64,000 nucleotides of DNA from Pseudoalteromonas sp. MSK9-3. GTDB lineage: Bacteria > Pseudomonadota > Gammaproteobacteria > Enterobacterales > Alteromonadaceae. Numbering within the stretch: position 1 is the first letter of the stretch; every line of letters starts with the position of its first letter. Below the pieces are notes generated by a model, which was not told where the DNA came from, did no database searches, and worked only from the letters and a program-made list of their open reading frames with translations. This document shows, in pieces, positions 36,407 to 45,462 of this stretch. The stretch is taken from assembly GCF_003590335.1 (NCBI RefSeq), contig NZ_MIET01000035.1:62001-126000 (forward strand). The letters are read 5' to 3'. A program made the position numbers and the translations under genes.

Positions 36407-38578
36407 ATGAATAAATTATTTATTGCCTGCTTAGTGTCATCTAGTATTGCTGTTATTTTAACAGGTTGTGAAAACACGTCATCGAAAGCTCCTGGTATTG
36501 AAGATACTGTTGAGAAAGTCGCTATATCTCCCCCTATTGCAGAGAAAGTAGCACACGTAACAAAAATTCATGGTTATGAAATGCGTGATGATTATCATTG
36601 GTTACGTGATGATTCCCGCAGTGATGCAAAAGTTCTCGCGCATTTAACACAAGAAAATATATACAGTGACTCAATACTTAAGCCTACAGAGCAATTGCAA
36701 AGTACGTTATTTAATGAAATCAAAGGTCGAATGGTTAAAGATAATCGCTCGGTACCCGTTAAAGATGGCCAGTTTTATTATTTTACTGAAACTTTAGGTG
36801 AGCAAGAATACCCCTCTTTGTATAGAAGTACCCATGTTTCGGGAAGTAGCCCTACGCTACTATTTAATATGAATGATCATGCTAAAGAACATGATTATTA
36901 CAATATTGCAGATTTCTCAGCAAGCCCGAATAATCGACTTTTAGCATATTCTGAAGATACGCTTAGCCGCCGCATTTATACTATTCGTATAAAAGATCTG
37001 TCTACTGGCAATAATTTGCAAACAGAGCTAGAAGGTGCACAAGGCGGTGTTGTTTGGGGGAACGATAACAAAACATTGTATTATGTGAAAAAAGATCCAG
37101 TGTCTTTGTTAGGTAACCAAGTTTTTAGGCATACTTTAGGTCAACCTCAAAGTAGCGATGAGTTGGTCTACGAAGAGAAAGATAACACTTATTATACTTA
37201 TATTAGTAAGAGTAAAGATGGTAAATATATTTATATCCACCACTCTAGTACTGAGTCAAAGGGGGTTTCATTAATTGATGCTAATGACCGAATGTCTGTA
37301 CCTGAACGTTTTATTACACGAGAAAAAGGCCTAGAGTACAGTGTCTCAAAGTTAAATGATTGGTTCTATATTTCAACCAACTTAAATGCGGTTAACTTCA
37401 AACTAATGAAAGTTCATGAAACGAAGTTTTCAGATAAAAATGATTGGCAAACAGTGGTTGAACATGATGTTCAAGAAAAGTTCGAACGCGTCGTATTATT
37501 TGATGCTCACTTGGTGTATCAGACGCGAAAAATGGGGCAGTCTTATATCACGATTAGAGATTTAACCGATGGCTATGAGCATCAGTTAAAGTTTAACGAT
37601 CCCGCTTACTTGGTTAGATTAACGGGCAACCGTGAATTGGATAACACTGCTGTAAGGTTGAGTTACTCAAGTATGACGACGCCGATGACCACCTTTGAAG
37701 TAGACTTAAAAAACTATGGCAAAACGACGTTAAAAGAAACCCAGGTTCTAGGCGATTTTAATTCAGATAATTATGCCTCTGAACGCCTCTTTATCACTGC
37801 GAGAGATGGAGTTAAAGTTCCTGTGTCTTTGGTTTATAAAAAGTCGTTGTTTAAAAAGGATGGCTCAAACCCCCTTCTACAATACGCTTATGGGTCTTAT
37901 GGATATACAAAGGATGCGAGCTTTTCAAATGCATCGCTGAGTTTACTCGACCGTGGTTTTGTCTACGCTATTGCACATATACGTGGCTCTCAAATGTTGG
38001 GCAGGCAATGGTATGAGGATGGTAAAAAATTAAATAAAAAGAACACCTTTAATGACTTTGTTGATGTAACTCGTGGGCTTGTTACACAAGGTTATGCGAA
38101 TGCAAATAAAGTATACGCGCAAGGGGGAAGTGCAGGAGGCTTGCTCATGGGCGCCGTCGTAAACCAAGCACCAGAGCTTTACCATGGAGTACATGCAGCA
38201 GTCCCATTTGTTGATGTGATAAATACCATGCTGGATGAAACACTGCCACTGACAACCAATGAGTATGATGAGTGGGGTAACCCGAACGATAAAACTTATT
38301 TTGATTACATGCGTTCTTATTCACCTTATGATCAAGTGTCTAATCAAGATTATCCAAATATGTTGGTCACGACGGGGTTGCATGATTCTCAGGTACAATA
38401 CTTTGAACCAGCAAAGTGGGTTGCGAAGCTAAGAGAAAAGAAAACTGATAACAATAAGCTGTTGTTTAAAGTTGATATGCAAGCAGGACATGGCGGTGCA
38501 TCAGGACGTTATAAAAGTATCAAAGATAGAGCGCTACATTATGCTTTTTTTATTGAGTTAGCCAACGGCCGACTATAA
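36407..38578 (+). CDS. S9A prolyl oligopeptidase-family peptidase, lipoprotein
   Basis: The product is 723 residues. An N-terminal signal with lipobox (VILTGC) predicts membrane anchoring after export. A seven-bladed beta-propeller region spans about 75-445. The alpha/beta hydrolase domain has YGSYGYTKD, AHIRGSQMLGRQWYEDGK and the nucleophile in QGGSAGGLLMG. The Asp is in TTGLHDSQVQYFEP, and the catalytic His in MQAGHGGASGRY. This set is the oligopeptidase B/PtrB type, which cleaves short peptides after basic residues. Oligopeptidase B is usually cytoplasmic, so the lipoprotein signal is notable. Confidence 0.9.
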   Translation: MNKLFIACLVSSSIAVILTGCENTSSKAPGIEDTVEKVAISPPIAEKVAHVTKIHGYEMRDDYHWLRDDSRSDAKVLAHLTQENIYSDSILKPTEQLQSTLFNEIKGRMVKDNRSVPVKDGQFYYFTETLGEQEYPSLYRSTHVSGSSPTLLFNMNDHAKEHDYYNIADFSASPNNRLLAYSEDTLSRRIYTIRIKDLSTGNNLQTELEGAQGGVVWGNDNKTLYYVKKDPVSLLGNQVFRHTLGQPQSSDELVYEEKDNTYYTYISKSKDGKYIYIHHSSTESKGVSLIDANDRMSVPERFITREKGLEYSVSKLNDWFYISTNLNAVNFKLMKVHETKFSDKNDWQTVVEHDVQEKFERVVLFDAHLVYQTRKMGQSYITIRDLTDGYEHQLKFNDPAYLVRLTGNRELDNTAVRLSYSSMTTPMTTFEVDLKNYGKTTLKETQVLGDFNSDNYASERLFITARDGVKVPVSLVYKKSLFKKDGSNPLLQYAYGSYGYTKDASFSNASLSLLDRGFVYAIAHIRGSQMLGRQWYEDGKKLNKKNTFNDFVDVTRGLVTQGYANANKVYAQGGSAGGLLMGAVVNQAPELYHGVHAAVPFVDVINTMLDETLPLTTNEYDEWGNPNDKTYFDYMRSYSPYDQVSNQDYPNMLVTTGLHDSQVQYFEPAKWVAKLREKKTDNNKLLFKVDMQAGHGGASGRYKSIKDRALHYAFFIELANGRL

Positions 38579-38589
38579 GAAGTGTTCGG

Positions 38590-38629
38590 GTGGCACTAAG
38601 TTATTCTATTTTTTAGTGCCACTTGGTTT
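38590..38629 (+). terminator. Terminator after prolyl oligopeptidase gene
   Basis: GTGGCACTAA / TTAGTGCCAC is a perfect 10-bp stem starting 12 bases after the stop, with a T-rich loop and TTGGTTT following. Confidence 0.7.
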
Positions 38630-38930
38630 AGGCTAGGTTTACACTGAATTGACCCGTTTTCTGCGCATAATCTTGTATGATATGTCTCACATGATAGCTG
38701 AGGTTTTTTCTTTCTCCACTGAAATCGTATTCGCGACTTATAAAATTAGTCCTTTTGTCTATTTATTAATTATTTCATACTCTTTCTTACTGAATAAAAT
38801 GGGTTGATAGTGAAGTGCAAGCCATGTTTCGGTATTCAGATAAATCTTACAGTGAATATTTAATTCTAACTACCCTGTTATGATAGAGTAATAACTTTAG
38901 CTACTACATAGATATGGATATCTCAATATT
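38630..38930. other. Intergenic region
   Basis: About 300 AT-rich bases without a coding frame. No repeat or hairpin stands out. It presumably contains the promoter of the 171-aa gene. Confidence 0.5.
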
Positions 38931-39446
38931 ATGAAATGGATTTTAGCTTGTATTTTATGGGCTGGCACTGTGAGTTATGCTTACGCCTCAAATGCTCAAT
39001 TTAGCAAGACCACTTGTGAAAAACTGGCGTTTAAGCGTGCAGTTTTAATGAGCCACATTACGCAAAAGAGTAGCCATAGTGTTGACTTTTCCTCTCAAGA
39101 ACAACGTATTTTTGTGCTGTTACATCGACACTGTAAAAGTGATCAAGAAACGAATGAACACGCCCTGTCATTACCCGATGAGCAGCTCCTAAATGCCCCG
39201 TTAGATAACATGACTTATGCTGGTAAGTTATTCATGGATGATAAGAAGCAGATGGAATGGCAGAAGTTTTATGTCATTCCACAACAATGTCGTGAAAAAG
39301 GCTCTAATTTAAATAAATTTGTTTGGTGTAGCCACAATAAAAGCAAACAGAAAAAGCGGTTTGAGCTTATTTGGCAAAGTGGCGAGCAGGCAACGAATGA
39401 ACAGTCAGGCTATTCACTTGTTGCAATGCAGGCGATAGCTCTGTAA
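38931..39446 (+). CDS. Exported hypothetical protein, 171 aa
   Basis: The signal peptide is MKWILACILWAGTVSYAYA. The mature protein is basic, rich in Lys, Gln and Ser, with four Cys that could form disulfides: in KTTCEKL, HRHCKSD, PQQCREKG and FVWCSHNK. No domain is recognised. It probably resides in the periplasm. It precedes the phosphodiesterase gene by 126 bases without obvious terminator, so cotranscription is possible. Confidence 0.6.
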   Translation: MKWILACILWAGTVSYAYASNAQFSKTTCEKLAFKRAVLMSHITQKSSHSVDFSSQEQRIFVLLHRHCKSDQETNEHALSLPDEQLLNAPLDNMTYAGKLFMDDKKQMEWQKFYVIPQQCREKGSNLNKFVWCSHNKSKQKKRFELIWQSGEQATNEQSGYSLVAMQAIAL

Positions 39447-39572
39447 TTAAAGATATATAAATGGAATAACTAATTACCAACTGCTTATTTCATCGTAATT
39501 ATTTCTTAATGTCATAGGTTTAGCGTAATAATGTTGTTTTATCTTTGATAATACAACATTTGGGAATATGGT

Positions 39573-40763
39573 ATGTCTTATGTGGTAAAACGTCTGTTAC
39601 TCGTTAGCCTTTTTTTCTCTGTTACAGCATTCGCTCAACAACAATCTGTCGTGCTTATTTCACTCGATGGGTTTCGCTGGGATTACATTGAAAAACATCG
39701 TGCAAAAGGACTGGCTAACATTGCAAAGCAAGGCGTTCGAGTAAATAAAATGTGGCCTGTTTATCCGAGTAAAACATTTCCCAACCATATTTCAATTATC
39801 ACAGGCTTACAGCCTATAAATCATGGTGTTATTGATAATAAGTTTTGTGACAAAAAGCGAGACCAATGTTACAAAATGGGCAGCGGAAAAGACGATAGTA
39901 CGTGGCTCAATGGTATTCCTCTTTGGAACTTAGCACAAATGCAGGGACTCAAATCGGCCGCTTATTTTTGGCCAGAATCGGATGCTAGGTTTAATGGTAT
40001 GGTGCCTAACTATTATTATCACTATTCACAGCAAAGTGATTATCAAGCACGAATAGATCAAATCATTCAATGGCTTTCTCTTGATGCAACGCAGCGGCCT
40101 CATTTTGTGGCAGGATATTTTTCTTTAGTGGACTCTCTAGGGCATGATTTTGGCCCTGATAGTGCAGAAGTCTATGCTGGGGTGCAGGAAGTTGACATGT
40201 TAATCACTCAATTGCATAAGCGGCTATCTAAGCTACCTCACCCTGTAAACTTAATCGTGGTGTCTGATCATGGCATGTCTACCGTCGATAGTACGCAATC
40301 AATAAATATTGATGCACTTGCAATACCAGCAGGTTGGATTGTGAAGAATACCGGCCCACGGGTTTTAATTTATACTAAAGGTGCCAATGAAGCTGACGAA
40401 GCGGCCACTATTAAAAAACTAAATACTCAGGCCAAAGGTCGATTTGTCGTTGTGGATAAACAGACTCTAGTTGAGCGCAATTACTTTGGATCATCTCGGA
40501 TCCCTGACATCATTTTAGAAACTTATGCGCCGCGTGTGTTCAGTCGTGGTAATCAATTAGCCTACCAAGGAACTCATGGGTACGCTAATACCGATGATAT
40601 GGCCGCAACATTTGTCGCACATGGACCCGCATTTAAGTCAGGTATGAAAATTAATGAGATGAAAAACCTAGAAGTTTATCCGGTGATAAGCGAAATTTTG
40701 GGCTTAAAATTACTGAATAATGTAGATAGTGACGGAGAGATACTGCGTCAAGCGCTCAAGTAA
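39573..40763 (+). CDS. Nucleotide pyrophosphatase/phosphodiesterase (alkaline-phosphatase superfamily)
   Basis: This 396-residue exported enzyme has a signal peptide (ending TAFA). The metal and nucleophile set of ectonucleotide pyrophosphatase/phosphodiesterases is complete. The Asp is in VVLISLDGFRWDY; the Thr nucleophile in VYPSKTFPNHISI; the Asp and His in FSLVDSLGHDFGPDS; the Asp-His in VVSDHGMSTVD; the last His in QGTHGYANTDD. It hydrolyses phosphodiester or pyrophosphate bonds of nucleotides or related esters in the periplasm, providing phosphate and nucleosides. Exact substrate unknown. Confidence 0.9.
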   Translation: MSYVVKRLLLVSLFFSVTAFAQQQSVVLISLDGFRWDYIEKHRAKGLANIAKQGVRVNKMWPVYPSKTFPNHISIITGLQPINHGVIDNKFCDKKRDQCYKMGSGKDDSTWLNGIPLWNLAQMQGLKSAAYFWPESDARFNGMVPNYYYHYSQQSDYQARIDQIIQWLSLDATQRPHFVAGYFSLVDSLGHDFGPDSAEVYAGVQEVDMLITQLHKRLSKLPHPVNLIVVSDHGMSTVDSTQSINIDALAIPAGWIVKNTGPRVLIYTKGANEADEAATIKKLNTQAKGRFVVVDKQTLVERNYFGSSRIPDIILETYAPRVFSRGNQLAYQGTHGYANTDDMAATFVAHGPAFKSGMKINEMKNLEVYPVISEILGLKLLNNVDSDGEILRQALK

Positions 40764-40768
40764 AATTA

Positions 40769-40948
40769 TTATTTTTTAGGCTTTCGTGGCATTACTCTAG
40801 ATCCCAACGCGTACACAACATAGACTAAAATGAGCGAATTACCGAGGACGAGTAAGTCTTTTTCACTGACAAATATCCACAGTGCAGCAAGTAAAATAAA
40901 TGCAATAGTGAAATGTGAGACGAGGGGATTGACCTTGGTTTTTTTCAT
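40769..40948 (-). CDS. Small membrane protein, 59 aa
   Basis: Reading the minus strand gives MKKTKVNPLVSHFTIAFILL..., then a second hydrophobic stretch (LLVLGNSLILVYVVYALG) and a basic end (SRVMPRKPKK). This predicts two transmembrane helices with a short loop (VSEKD) and positive cytoplasmic ends. An AAGGG lies about 13 bases before the ATG at 40948, a weak distance. The hydrophobic/basic layout argues for a real gene. It is convergent with the phosphodiesterase gene (5 bases between stops). Function unknown. Confidence 0.6.
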   Translation of the reverse strand: MKKTKVNPLVSHFTIAFILLAALWIFVSEKDLLVLGNSLILVYVVYALGSRVMPRKPKK

Positions 40949-41462
40949 TGATTGAGACGAACCCTTAATTAAATGTTTGACTTTGATGTCTATGATTATA
41001 CATTGTGCACGTATATTAAGCGACCATTGAGTGTGGAGTAAGCTGTTTAATGACTAGGGGCTGTTGATCTTTGCTGTTCTATTTTTGTTCTCTTTGAGCG
41101 TGCTTTTATCGCGGCGCTTAATGTGTGGCCTAGTAATCTAAGCGAATATTAAGCAACAAAGAGAAAAGGACGCTCAAAAGAACCGTTAGGCAGCGCTTGA
41201 TTGACTTTTCTACTATGTTATCGGCTGACTCACATGGAATAACCATGCTACGCAGCCTCTGCCTTGTATAAAAGCCAATCAAACTGCTGCAAAAATGAAC
41301 CTGAAAGTTCAACAGCCCCTAGTGAACCAGTCACGGGTCGAGTCATCAATGACTACTTATACATTTATTGTCAGATTGATACAGAATAAAGAGAGAATGA
41401 AAAAGTGAGATATTATTTTAGACAATGGTAATACTCATGTATGTTTTTAACAAGGAATGAGA
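40949..41462. other. Intergenic region containing a MITE
   Basis: About 510 bases. The part 41053-41323 is a miniature inverted-repeat element; the rest (40949-41052 and 41324-41462) is AT-rich, with no gene found. It holds the promoter of the CACHE-GGDEF gene. Confidence 0.6.
41053..41323. mobile_element. About 260-270-bp MITE-like element, second family
   Basis: The ends ACTAGGGGCTGTTGA and its exact inverse (41309-41323) form a perfect 15-bp inverted repeat; beyond it the similarity continues imperfectly (GTTGA-CTTT...GTTC). CTAG occurs at both outer edges, and TGA directly repeats outside (41051-41053 and 41323-41325). The GGGGCTGTTGA end resembles IS5/IS427-type termini, by recall. A 60-residue minus-strand frame inside is taken to be spurious. 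It is unrelated to the 195-bp family. Confidence 0.75.
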
Positions 41463-43043
41463 ATGTTAGGCTGTTTTAACTCAACCAAACAAATTGATTT
41501 AAAAAGACTTATTTTTTTATTAGCTTTTTTTAGTATGGTGATAACCCTAGGTAATTCACTACATGCGACGTTTAGGGTTCAAAAGGCACTGTTAATTGAA
41601 GATACCCTTGAGGCCAATCGAGTATATGCAACAAAATTGGCAGAAATAACAGAGCTTTTTTTGAATTCAGTCGTTACTCAGCTAAGTTTCAGTGCCAATT
41701 ATATAGGAACAGACTTTGATAGCACGGTTGCACACAATAACGAGCTACAGCGTTTAATAAAACAAACATCCAGTTTTAACTCTGCGGTGATAGTCAATGC
41801 TGCGGGTGAAGTGTTATCGACAGCCCCAAGCTCATTAAACCTCACAGGTTTTGTTGTAGAAAGTGCTCAGGCAAGGGCGCCGTTATTGCGTAAAGAACCG
41901 TATATTTCTACCCCTTTTATTTCCCCCGCTGGTAACCTCATTATTAGTGTATCTCACCCAATATTTAATGACGTGGGTAAATACCAAGGGTTCATTGCTG
42001 CAAGTATCTATTTACAAGGCGATAATATTCTTAACCGTTTACTAGGCAAGCATCATTACAGTGATGGCTCTTATCTGTATGTTGTCGACCAAAATAAGCA
42101 GCTTATTTATCATGTTGATGCTGAGCGTGTGGGCACAACGATCCAAAGTAATGAAGCTATTGAAGATGTCATTTCCGGTAAGTCTGGTGTAAGGGTATTA
42201 CGCAACAGTCAAGGTACTGACATGCTGAGCGGGTATGCATCGGTGCCAATATCTGGGTGGGGCGTGGTAGCACAAAGGCCCCTTACCGTAACGCTGGCTC
42301 AACTCAATGATACAATTTTGAGCGTCCTGAAAAGTACGTTGCCTGTGACCATACTGACTTTATTGTTGATATTAGTGTTTGGCTCAAAAATAGCGAAACC
42401 ACTATGGAAGTTAGCCATTGGTGTTAGAGCAATGGATCGATATGCACAGTCGAATGTTCAAAAAATTGATGCTTGGTATTTTGAAGCTGAGCATTTGAAG
42501 CAAGCGATTGTTTCGGGTACTGAATTGGTAGGGAAAACCATACAAGAATATGATTTAGACCGCCAGAAAGACCCATTGACTCAGTTACTCAATCGTCGAG
42601 GAATGTTAGCCAAACTAGAGTATTTTCAAAGCATAAAAAAGCCATACTCAGTGATTGCGTTAGACATCGACCACTTTAAGCGTATTAATGATAAGTTTGG
42701 CCATGATGTCGGTGACCAAGTGATCCGAACTTTAGCCGAGTTAATGCAAAGTAGTGCGAGAGAGCAGGATGTTATTTGCAGAACTGGAGGGGAAGAGTTT
42801 GCCATATTCTTGCCTAATGTTGACATTGGGCAAGCGGTATCTATTGCCGAAAGGTTGAGAGTTGATGTCTCAAACCATCTATTTCCACCAGTAGCCAAAG
42901 TGAATATATCACTCGGGGTTGCATATAGCTCACGTACTGAATGTAATTTTCATCAGGTCCTAAAAAATGCAGATAAAGCCCTTTATGATGCAAAGCGTGG
43001 TGGCAGAAATAGAACAGCAGTAACTGATTGTGAGGCTGCTTAA
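41463..43043 (+). CDS. Diguanylate cyclase with periplasmic dCACHE sensor
   Basis: This 526-residue inner-membrane protein has a first transmembrane helix (about 14-32, LIFLLAFFSMVITLG) and a periplasmic dCACHE domain (about 45-275). A second transmembrane helix follows (about 285-305, TLPVTILTLLLILVFG), then a linker helix and a GGDEF domain from about 365. DIDHFKRINDKFGHDVGD and RTGGEEFAIF are intact, so it should make c-di-GMP. The inhibitory I-site is present as REQD, five residues before GGEEF. I choose ATG 41463 because AAGGA lies 6 bases upstream; an ATG at 41457 is too close to it. The ligand of the CACHE domain is unknown. Confidence 0.92.
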   Translation: MLGCFNSTKQIDLKRLIFLLAFFSMVITLGNSLHATFRVQKALLIEDTLEANRVYATKLAEITELFLNSVVTQLSFSANYIGTDFDSTVAHNNELQRLIKQTSSFNSAVIVNAAGEVLSTAPSSLNLTGFVVESAQARAPLLRKEPYISTPFISPAGNLIISVSHPIFNDVGKYQGFIAASIYLQGDNILNRLLGKHHYSDGSYLYVVDQNKQLIYHVDAERVGTTIQSNEAIEDVISGKSGVRVLRNSQGTDMLSGYASVPISGWGVVAQRPLTVTLAQLNDTILSVLKSTLPVTILTLLLILVFGSKIAKPLWKLAIGVRAMDRYAQSNVQKIDAWYFEAEHLKQAIVSGTELVGKTIQEYDLDRQKDPLTQLLNRRGMLAKLEYFQSIKKPYSVIALDIDHFKRINDKFGHDVGDQVIRTLAELMQSSAREQDVICRTGGEEFAIFLPNVDIGQAVSIAERLRVDVSNHLFPPVAKVNISLGVAYSSRTECNFHQVLKNADKALYDAKRGGRNRTAVTDCEAA

Positions 43044-43051
43044 TCTATGAG

Positions 43052-43078
43052 TTAGTGCTCAAAATTATTGAGCACTAA
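43052..43078. terminator. Bidirectional hairpin between convergent genes
   Basis: TTAGTGCTCAA / TTGAGCACTAA is a perfect 11-bp stem with a 5-nt loop, 8 bases after the GGDEF stop and 11 bases beyond the stop of the minus-strand lipoprotein gene. T-runs are short. Confidence 0.7.
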
Positions 43079-43088
43079 ACTGACATGG

Positions 43089-43502
43089 TTAATTGGCGCA
43101 GCGAAAGCTGACATTTATCAAATAAGGTTTACCCAGTGAATGTTCGGCACTGGCCCCGGCCAAAGAAGCAATTGCGCCGGCATCGTCGACATAACCATCA
43201 CCAAGTACCCACAGCCATGTCCCAGCATTTGAAATAATTTGAGCGGTAGATTGATCATTTAGGAAGGTTTGCTCATCTTGCTCACCCTGATATTTAACAG
43301 ATTCATTGATAACATACATCGATTGCTTGTCTTGTTTACAAAAGTGTGTAGCTTGGTTGAGTGCTTCTTGTATGCCCTCACCGCGGTCAGACGCTTTAAC
43401 AATAACATAGTGTTGGTTGTCTGAACTTGGACGAACATCATCGTGATGCGCGCATGCTCCTAATATCGAAATGACGCCTAATGCGAGTAAGATGTTTTTC
43501 AT
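43089..43502 (-). CDS. Putative lipoprotein, 137 aa
   Basis: The signal peptide MKNILLALGVISILGACAHH has a lipobox (LGAC). The mature part contains two Cys (FCKQDK near 74 and FRCAN at the end) and a Gly/Ala-rich segment DGYVDDAGAIASLAGASA. No domain is recognised. ATG 43502 has GGGAGAG upstream; the longer frame would hide the lipobox. It is convergent with the diguanylate cyclase gene. Function unknown. Confidence 0.65.
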   Translation of the reverse strand: MKNILLALGVISILGACAHHDDVRPSSDNQHYVIVKASDRGEGIQEALNQATHFCKQDKQSMYVINESVKYQGEQDEQTFLNDQSTAQIISNAGTWLWVLGDGYVDDAGAIASLAGASAEHSLGKPYLINVSFRCAN

Positions 43503-43732
43503 TGTTGCTCTCCCAGTTGTGTATAGGGTAATTATTCCGCGCAACGCTTAATTTCTCCAGTAAGAAACTGTTAAATTTTGCACGATGAAATGAAATAAAA
43601 CTTACAATTTGGTTAGGTTTATCTGAATTGGCACACTCTTTTATCGACAGTAAGTGAAAGTAGCGGACAAAATCGGTATCATGTCGCGATTTAGGGGTCG
43701 CACAGTGCCCTGTGAATAATTTAGGAGTACAT

Positions 43733-45142
43733 ATGGGTCAAACGCTAAAAGTCCCTCATACCTTGATCTTGCTATTGGGTATGATGGTAATTGCTTTATT
43801 TGCTACATGGGTGGTGCCTCAAGGCTTTTTTGAAACACACTTATCAGATTCAGGGCGACAAATGGTCGTTGCTGGCACGTACCAAGTTATAGAAGAGAAG
43901 ACATTTTTAACTCCTTGGGATTTACTAACAGCGATCCCCCGTGCATTTGCAGCGGCTCAAGATGTGATCTTTTTTGTGTTGATTGTAGGTGGTGTACTCG
44001 CAATAGCGCGTGCGACAGGCACAGTTGACGCATTGATAGGCAGGTTATTAGAGAAATATGGGTCCAAACCAGAAAAGCTTATTTTTATGGTGGTTTTCTG
44101 CTTTGCGATGGCATCGAGTAGTATTGGTACTGCAGGTGAATACATCCCATTTGTACTTATTCTAGTCGCTTTATGTAAGGCTATGAGACTAGATGCAATG
44201 ACGGCGGTTGGCATGATTGTCGCGGGTTACGGTATTGGATATGGTGTGTCTGCATTTAATCCATTTACGGTACTTATTGCGCAGCAAATCGCTGAAATAC
44301 CGGTTTATTCAGGTATTTGGTTGAGATTAGCTATTTTTGTGCCTTTTGTCTTAATTGGTTTTCACCATGTTTGGCAATACGCCCAAAAGGTAAAACAAGA
44401 CCCTAGTTCTTCAATGATGATTGGCGTATCGTGCCCACTTGATGGTAAAGAGCAGCCGAGCTACCCAAAGCTAGAATCAAGACACCAGATGATATTAGGC
44501 AGTTTTTTGATCACGTTAACCATTGCTGTATGGGGAATTGCGACAAAAGGTTGGTACTTATATGAACTAGGCGGTGTGTTCATTGCTTGGGGCGCAGTCA
44601 TTGCTATTTTGGGTAAACTATCGGCCGATGAAACTGCTGAACGTTTTATTGAGGGGGTATCGGACCTAGTGACGACGGCAATTCTTATTGGTGTTGCCCG
44701 TGGTATTGCACTTATCTTAGAAGATGGACAAATCTTACATACTTTAGTGCATAGCATGTCTATGCCACTGTCTTATGTGAGTGCCGAGATCTCAGCTGTA
44801 GGCATGTTGGTGATTCAAACATTGCTAAATACATTCATCCCGTCAGGGTCTGGTCAAGCTTACGTCACAATGCCGTTAATGGTACCACTGGGTGATTTAG
44901 TGGGGGTACCTCGTCAAGTTGCTGTACTTGCATATCAATTTGGTGATGGTTTTTCTAATATGATCATCCCAACTAATGCGGTTCTAATGGGGATCATAGG
45001 TATGGCGGGTGTACCTTATGCGCATTGGTTCCGTTTTTGTTTGCCATTATTATTAAAGTTAATGGCTGCCGCTTCTGTCGTATTGGTATTGGCAGTATAT
45101 TTTGGTTATGGACTAGATGTTCAACCTGTTATAGCGCAATAA
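43733..45142 (+). CDS. YfcC-family carrier (DcuC/ArgP-like permease)
   Basis: This 469-residue inner-membrane protein has about 12 hydrophobic segments. Family features include KVPHTLILLLGMMVIALFATWVVPQGFF at the N-terminus, FAMASSSIGTAGEYIPF, YGIGYGVSAFNPFTVLIAQ, NTFIPSGSGQAYVTMPLM and QFGDGFSNMIIPTNAVLMG. These are conserved loops of the C4-dicarboxylate anaerobic carrier/YfcC group. Members transport amino acids, peptides or dicarboxylates; the substrate is unknown. ATG 43733 is preceded by AGGAGT. A terminator follows at 45159. Confidence 0.88.
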   Translation: MGQTLKVPHTLILLLGMMVIALFATWVVPQGFFETHLSDSGRQMVVAGTYQVIEEKTFLTPWDLLTAIPRAFAAAQDVIFFVLIVGGVLAIARATGTVDALIGRLLEKYGSKPEKLIFMVVFCFAMASSSIGTAGEYIPFVLILVALCKAMRLDAMTAVGMIVAGYGIGYGVSAFNPFTVLIAQQIAEIPVYSGIWLRLAIFVPFVLIGFHHVWQYAQKVKQDPSSSMMIGVSCPLDGKEQPSYPKLESRHQMILGSFLITLTIAVWGIATKGWYLYELGGVFIAWGAVIAILGKLSADETAERFIEGVSDLVTTAILIGVARGIALILEDGQILHTLVHSMSMPLSYVSAEISAVGMLVIQTLLNTFIPSGSGQAYVTMPLMVPLGDLVGVPRQVAVLAYQFGDGFSNMIIPTNAVLMGIIGMAGVPYAHWFRFCLPLLLKLMAAASVVLVLAVYFGYGLDVQPVIAQ

Positions 45143-45158
45143 CATCATAGAAAAATAT

Positions 45159-45196
45159 AAGCCATTAGCAGCTAGATGTTTGCTGGTGGCTTTTAT
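45159..45196 (+). terminator. Terminator after YfcC-family gene
   Basis: AAGCCATTAGC / GCTGGTGGCTT forms an 11-bp stem with two G-T wobbles and a 12-nt loop, followed by TTAT. It starts 17 bases after the stop. Confidence 0.6.
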
Positions 45197-45462
45197 AATG
45201 CATTCAACATTATACCTGCCTGTATGAATGTATTTAACTCCTCCCAGTTCAGTTAATTGTACATAATCAGATCTAACCCTAATTTACATCCTAGCCCTTT
45301 AAATTAGGTTTTTTATTACAAAAAATAGCTCCGATATCTAACGGGCTTTCATTATATCTTAACTTTTATTGATCTACATTGACGTTAACGGTAGTTTAAT
45401 AGACTAACATTCGAATTAAATTCACATAACTCTATATTAATATTAAAAGATGCGAATACGTT
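45197..45462. other. Intergenic region upstream of the GGDEF-EAL gene
   Basis: About 270 AT-rich bases follow the terminator. Nothing beyond a presumed promoter is visible, and no frame has a ribosome binding site. Confidence 0.45.

Noticed and set aside
41130..41312. 60-residue minus-strand reading frame inside the second miniature element
   Set aside because: It lies within the inverted-repeat element, has no ribosome binding site, and its composition is that of translated repeat DNA.
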